Below are positions 22,488 to 26,468 of a stretch of 26,468 nt of DNA, piece by piece (position 1 is the first letter of the stretch; every line of letters begins with the position of its first letter). The stretch spans positions 1 through 26,468 of the forward strand of contig JAAYYJ010000009.1 of assembly GCA_012515455.1 (NCBI GenBank), read 5' to 3'. Source of the DNA: Oligosphaeraceae bacterium. GTDB taxonomy: Bacteria; Verrucomicrobiota; Lentisphaeria; Oligosphaerales; Oligosphaeraceae. Below the pieces are notes generated by a model, which searched no databases, was not told the DNA's origin, and worked only from the letters and a program-made list of their open reading frames with translations. The position numbers and the translations under genes were made by a program.

Positions 22488-24992
22488 ATGCCATCCGAAA
22501 AGAATAACTTCCAAGACTGGTTCGCCGCTAAACCGGACGACCCCGCTACGGCCTTGCGGGAGGATTTTTTCCGCCATCTGCGCTATACCCTGGCCGCCAG
22601 CAACCAGCGGCAGACCGATCAGGAGAAATATCTGAGCTTCTCACTGGCCGTCCGCGACCGCCTCATGGACCGTTGGATCAAAACCCAGGACGCCGCCCAC
22701 CAGGCCGGCATCAGACGCGTTTACTATCTGTCCATGGAATTCCTGATCGGACGCCTGCTGGACAACAACGCCATGAATCTGCATATCGCCGAAGTTTGCC
22801 AGCAGGTGCTGCAGGAACAGAATATCAGCTGGGAGGAGCTCAAGGAGATCGAAGCCGACCCCGGCCTCGGGAATGGCGGCCTGGGCCGGCTGGCTGCTTG
22901 CTTCCTGGACTCCATGGCCACCCTCGGACTGCCCTGCCAGGGATACGGACTGCGCTACGACTACGGCATCTTCCGGCAGAAAATCGTCAATGGCCAGCAG
23001 GTGGAAGAACCGGATGCCTGGCGGCGGGAAGGATATCCCTGGGAGCATAAGCGCCCGGCGTATACCACTACCATCGGTTTCGGCGGCATCTCCACTCCTA
23101 CTGAGAACAATGGCCGGACCATCTGGCGCTGGATCCCCGCTGAGCATGTCGCCTGTGTGCCTTATGACATCGCGGTGGTCGGTTACGGCGGCCAGACGGT
23201 CAATACCCTGCGCCTCTGGTCGGCCCGGGCCAGCGTCGAATTTGATTTCCAGACTTTCAACCAAGGCGGGTATATGGAGGCGGTGGGCAAGAAGGTCACG
23301 GCCGAGACCCTGACCAAGGCTCTGTATCCCAATGACAGCTTTGACCAGGGACGGGAGCTGCGCCTGCGCCAGCAGTATTTCTTTGTCGCCTGCACCCTCT
23401 CGGATATCCTGCGCCGTTTTGAATCCGAATACCAGGATATCTACGTTCTGCCGGACAAGGTCTTCATTCAACTCAACGACACCCATCCCTCGCTGGTTAT
23501 CCCTGAACTCATGCGCCTGCTGGTCGACACTAAGAACCTGAATTGGGAGGACGCCTGGGCCATCACCCGGGCCTGCACCGGCTATACCAACCACACGGTC
23601 CTGCCGGAGGCCCTGGAGAGCTGGAAAATCGAGATGTTCCAGAGACTGCTGCCCCGGCACACCCAGATCATCTACGAAATCAACAGCCGTTTTTTGCGCG
23701 AAGTCAGCAAGCGCTTCCCCAACGACCACGAGCGGATCAAGCGGATGAGCATCATCGATGACGCCCATCCCCAGATGATCAGGATGGCCAACCTGGCTGT
23801 AGTCGGCGCCAAGGCGGTGAACGGGGTGGCGGAAATCCACACCGGCATCCTGAAAAGCGGCCTGTTCCGTGATTTCCACGAACTCTGGCCGGACAAGATT
23901 CTGAATATGACCAATGGCATTACTCAGCGTCGCTGGCTGCTGCAGGCCAATCCCGGCCTGGCCCGTTTGATCAGCGAGCGCATCGGCACGGGCTGGATCA
24001 CCGCCCTGGACGAACTGCAGCGGCTCAAGCCCCTGGCGGACGACCAGGATTTCCTGACTGCTTACCGGCAGATCAAGGACCAGAACAAACGCCATCTGGC
24101 GGAGTTCATTCAACGGACCCAGCATCTCCGCGTCGATCCGGAGTCGCTGTTCGATGTGCAGATCAAACGCCTGCACGAATACAAGCGGCAGCTGCTGTTC
24201 CTGCTCTATATCATCATCATTTACCGCCGGCTGGTCCACAACCCGGGCTTGACGGTCCAACCCCGGACTTTTATTTTTGCCGCCAAAGCCGCCTCGGGCT
24301 ACCTGATTGCCAAATCGATCATCCAGCTTATTTACGGGGTGGCCAAAGTGGTCAACAGCGACCCGGTCAGCAGCAAGTCCCTGCGGGTGGTCTTCCTGCC
24401 CGATTACCGTGTCTCCCTGGCCGAAAAAATCATCCCCGCCGCGGACCTGAGTGAGCAGATTTCTCTGGCCGGCAAGGAGGCCTCCGGTACCGGCAACATG
24501 AAACTGATGCTGAACGGTGCGTTGACCATCGGCACTCTCGATGGTGCGAATGTGGAAATCCGCCAGGAAGTCGGCCCTGAGAATTTCTTCCTCTTCGGCA
24601 TGACTACAGAAGAAGTACAGGCCCGCCGGAGTTCATACTCACCTTGGGATATCTACCACAGCGATGCCGAAATCCAGGATGCCATCGACTGCATCCGGAA
24701 CAACCTCTTCTGCCCCCTGGCACCGGATACATTCCTGCCCATCGTACGGTCCTTGCTGGAATACGGCGACCACTTCATGGTTCTGGCCGACCTGCGCAGT
24801 TATATCGATACTCAGGAACAGGTCGCACAGCTTTATCAACAACCCCAGGAATGGACCCGCAAGGCGGTGTTGAACACCGCCAGCGCGGGGAAATTCTCCT
24901 CCGACCGCACCATCAGAGAATACGCCAGTCGCATCTGGAATCTGCAGCCATTCACGGTCGACGATGACAACCCGCCAGCGACGCCGGTTTGA
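22488..24992 (+). CDS. glgP: Glycogen/alpha-glucan phosphorylase
   Basis: An 834-residue GT35 enzyme of normal length. It cleaves glucose-1-phosphate from the non-reducing ends of glycogen or maltodextrin using PLP. Landmarks are GNGGLGRLAACFLDSMA from residue 128, the NDTHPSLVIPELMRLL region, and EKIIPAADLSEQISLAGKEA leading to GTGNMK, where Lys672 binds PLP (Lys680 in the rabbit muscle enzyme). There is no visible regulatory extension. The ATG at 22488 lacks a ribosome binding site but agrees with family length. It lies after the Gfo/Idh gene and before a HAD phosphatase on the same strand. Pgm upstream uses its product. Confidence 0.96.
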   Translation: MPSEKNNFQDWFAAKPDDPATALREDFFRHLRYTLAASNQRQTDQEKYLSFSLAVRDRLMDRWIKTQDAAHQAGIRRVYYLSMEFLIGRLLDNNAMNLHIAEVCQQVLQEQNISWEELKEIEADPGLGNGGLGRLAACFLDSMATLGLPCQGYGLRYDYGIFRQKIVNGQQVEEPDAWRREGYPWEHKRPAYTTTIGFGGISTPTENNGRTIWRWIPAEHVACVPYDIAVVGYGGQTVNTLRLWSARASVEFDFQTFNQGGYMEAVGKKVTAETLTKALYPNDSFDQGRELRLRQQYFFVACTLSDILRRFESEYQDIYVLPDKVFIQLNDTHPSLVIPELMRLLVDTKNLNWEDAWAITRACTGYTNHTVLPEALESWKIEMFQRLLPRHTQIIYEINSRFLREVSKRFPNDHERIKRMSIIDDAHPQMIRMANLAVVGAKAVNGVAEIHTGILKSGLFRDFHELWPDKILNMTNGITQRRWLLQANPGLARLISERIGTGWITALDELQRLKPLADDQDFLTAYRQIKDQNKRHLAEFIQRTQHLRVDPESLFDVQIKRLHEYKRQLLFLLYIIIIYRRLVHNPGLTVQPRTFIFAAKAASGYLIAKSIIQLIYGVAKVVNSDPVSSKSLRVVFLPDYRVSLAEKIIPAADLSEQISLAGKEASGTGNMKLMLNGALTIGTLDGANVEIRQEVGPENFFLFGMTTEEVQARRSSYSPWDIYHSDAEIQDAIDCIRNNLFCPLAPDTFLPIVRSLLEYGDHFMVLADLRSYIDTQEQVAQLYQQPQEWTRKAVLNTASAGKFSSDRTIREYASRIWNLQPFTVDDDNPPATPV

Positions 24993-25032
24993 TGCTGCCG
25001 CAGCGCCCTTTCCCACCACCTCAGAATGTTGG

Positions 25033-25818
25033 ATGCACATGCCCCGCCCGAAGCTGATATTATTTGATCTGGATGGCACTCTTTACCTGAACGGACAGCT
25101 GTTCCCCGGCGTGACCGAACTGATTGAGAAGCTCAGCCATTCGGATTTCCAGTACGGTTTTCTGACCAACAACAGCACCATCGGCCCCAGAGATTATTAC
25201 CGCAAGCTCAAAGGTCTCGGCCTGAAGCTCCGGCAGCACAACGTGGTAACCAGCTGCGAAGCGAGTTGCCTGATGCTGCATGGTCTGGGGCTGGGACCGG
25301 AAATATACGTCCTGGGGACCAGGAAATTCCGCCACTTTCTGGCCAGTCAGGGCTTCATCCACAGCTATTCGCAGGCCAAGGCGCTGTTGATCGGCTTCGA
25401 TACCGAACTGACTTACCGCAAACTGACTGAAGCCACCCGGCTGGTGCTGGCCGGAATCCCGATCGTGGCCTCCCATCCGGACCCGGTCTGCCCCGGTGAC
25501 CTGCCCGACGCCGGGATGCTGCTCGAGTACTTCAAGGCCGCCCGACCCGGAACCATCATCCAGGCCATCGCCGGAAAACCGCACCGCTGGCTGGTCGAAC
25601 TGCTGGAACAGCGCTTCCAGGTCCGACGCGAGGAAATCATCATGGTCGGAGACCGCGTCAACACCGATATGCGCTTCGCCCGGAATTTCGCCATGCGCTC
25701 CATACTGGTGCTCAACGGGCAGCCCCAGCCTGATCTGGGCGAGATCACCCCGGACCTGATTCTGCCGGAAATCGGTCAGCTGGCCGAACAGTACTGGACA
25801 CTTATCAACCGCTGGTAA
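25033..25818 (+). CDS. HAD-IIA family phosphatase (NagD-like)
   Basis: A 261-residue HAD hydrolase with a C2-type cap. Motif I FDLDGTLY carries the nucleophile Asp12, motif II is FLTNNST (43-49), motif III includes Lys182 in AGKPHRWL, and motif IV is MVGDRVNTDM with Asp207 and Asp212. The pattern fits the NagD/PNPase-like group, which dephosphorylate small metabolites such as nucleotides, phosphoglycolate or sugar phosphates. The frame is open back to an ATG at 24964 inside glgP. I chose 25033 because the upstream residues are arginine- and alanine-rich and lie before motif I. An ATG at 25039 is equally possible. It follows glgP by 40 bases on the same strand. Confidence 0.82.
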   Translation: MHMPRPKLILFDLDGTLYLNGQLFPGVTELIEKLSHSDFQYGFLTNNSTIGPRDYYRKLKGLGLKLRQHNVVTSCEASCLMLHGLGLGPEIYVLGTRKFRHFLASQGFIHSYSQAKALLIGFDTELTYRKLTEATRLVLAGIPIVASHPDPVCPGDLPDAGMLLEYFKAARPGTIIQAIAGKPHRWLVELLEQRFQVRREEIIMVGDRVNTDMRFARNFAMRSILVLNGQPQPDLGEITPDLILPEIGQLAEQYWTLINRW

Positions 25819-25848
25819 CCCGCACCCAACCACCGCTAGGACAGCATC

Positions 25849-26468
25849 ATGATGCGTTTCGACCAAATCATCCACACTGTGAGCATGATCAACAAGGAGA
25901 ATCTCGACGTCCGGACCGTCACCCTGGGCATTAACCTGATGGACTGCCGCCACCAGGACCCCGCAGTGCTGTGCCGGAAGGTCATTTCCAAGATCGAACG
26001 CTGTGCCGGGGAGCTGGTTGAGACCTGCAACAGCGTCTCCGGCAAATACGGCATCCCGATTGTGAACAAGCGCCTCGCGGTCAGTCCCGCCGCCGACCTG
26101 GCCGCCGGACATGAACCTGCGGCTTATGTGGCCCTGGCCAAAGCCCTGGACCAGGCTGCGCGTTCGGTCGGGGTGGATTTTGTCGGCGGCTACAGCGCCC
26201 AGGTGCAGAAAGGCTGCAGTGAAGCGGACGAAATCCTGATGCAGTCCCTGCCTGAAGCGATGCTGGCCACCGCGAAGGTCTGTTCTTCGGTCAATGTCGC
26301 CAGCAGCCGTGCCGGCATCAATATGCGGGCGGTGGGGGAACTGGGGCGGATTCTCCTGCGGATGGCCGAGGCCAGCCGGGCCAACGATGGCTTCGCCTGC
26401 GCCAAGCTGGTCATCTTTGCCAATCAGCCGGAAGACAACCCGTTTATGGCCGGCGCATACCACGGCCA
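25849..26468 (+). CDS. DUF711 / UPF0210 family protein (N-terminal part, runs off the window)
   Basis: At least 206 residues are present and the gene continues past the right edge; intact members are about 450 residues. The N-terminus carries the family-typical LDVRTVTLGINLMDC, then KYGIPIVNKRLAVSP and VDFVGGYSAQVQKG. The family (PFL-type, UPF0210) has an unknown molecular role and is often found beside a small ACT-domain gene, which would lie upstream or downstream; none is seen upstream. AGGA at 25838-25841 is 7 bases before the ATG at 25849. A second ATG at 25852 could also serve. It is 30 bases after the HAD gene and probably in the same transcript. Confidence 0.85.
   Translation, partial: MMRFDQIIHTVSMINKENLDVRTVTLGINLMDCRHQDPAVLCRKVISKIERCAGELVETCNSVSGKYGIPIVNKRLAVSPAADLAAGHEPAAYVALAKALDQAARSVGVDFVGGYSAQVQKGCSEADEILMQSLPEAMLATAKVCSSVNVASSRAGINMRAVGELGRILLRMAEASRANDGFACAKLVIFANQPEDNPFMAGAYHG

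Noticed and set aside
22641..24260. A 539-codon open frame on the minus strand
   Set aside because: It lies wholly antisense to glgP, which has complete family motifs. Its peptide has no recognisable domain and is a GC-rich mirror frame.
25060..26463. A 467-codon minus-strand open frame across the HAD and DUF711 genes
   Set aside because: It spans two well-supported plus-strand genes and their gap, and shows no family pattern.
1..26468. CRISPR arrays, tRNA and rRNA genes, prophage or integrative elements
   Set aside because: Reading through the window showed no spaced direct repeats, no cloverleaf-like gene, no integrase or transposase, and no attachment-site pair.

Overview
The window is a GC-rich bacterial chromosome segment with tightly packed genes. 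No phage, transposon, CRISPR array, tRNA or rRNA gene was seen. The best lineage hint is a decayed C-terminal piece of an H-X9-DG type pseudopilin (501-791), a family especially expanded in Lentisphaerota and Planctomycetota. Next to it is a short 9-bp tandem repeat of a kind common in environmental PVC-group genomes. Together with a GH127 enzyme and two sialidase-fold proteins, this suggests a glycan-degrading member of the PVC superphylum, perhaps Lentisphaerota or Kiritimatiellota. The lineage is an inference, not proven by the sequence.

Left part (1-9040) is accessory-like, with genes alternating in strand. It holds the start of an AAA+ ATPase (-), a gene-poor stretch with the pseudopilin remnant, a GH127 beta-L-arabinofuranosidase (+) overlapping tail-to-tail with a GSAM-like class III aminotransferase (-), and a five-Asp-box sialidase-fold protein (+). 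A PerR-type Fur regulator and a PTPS/QueD-family protein with a C-terminal zinc ribbon follow on the - strand. A second sialidase-fold protein (+) then converges on a TatD-family hydrolase (-) that resembles the EboB type. None of the sugar enzymes has a visible signal peptide, so they probably act on imported sugars in the cytoplasm.

Middle part (9187-16039) is mostly housekeeping. A MoxR ATPase is followed directly by accC (biotin carboxylase). Converging on them is a - strand operon, yggS - lgt - rluA/rluD-type pseudouridine synthase - WaaP-like kinase - gph, with two overlapping gene junctions. Between yggS and the rightward DUF721 (DciA-like) gene is a 45-bp dyad-symmetric element, the most striking non-coding structure in the window.

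Right part (15566-26468) is entirely + strand: the DUF721 gene, the tail-specific protease prc with an Ala/Pro/Glu-rich insertion, a FabK-type enoyl-ACP reductase with start and stop codons overlapping prc, a stem-loop, then pgm, a Gfo/Idh/MocA oxidoreductase, glgP, a HAD-IIA phosphatase and the start of a DUF711/UPF0210 gene. GlgP releases glucose-1-phosphate from glycogen and Pgm turns it into glucose-6-phosphate, so these two form a glycogen-mobilising pair. AccC and the FabK-type enzyme both belong to fatty-acid synthesis but lie in different transcription units.

I saw no clearly new multi-gene system. The observations most worth following are the 45-bp dyad, the PerR/PTPS-zinc-ribbon pair with a candidate autoregulatory box, the two signal-less sialidase-fold proteins beside orphan genes, and the stand-alone EboB-like TatD protein.
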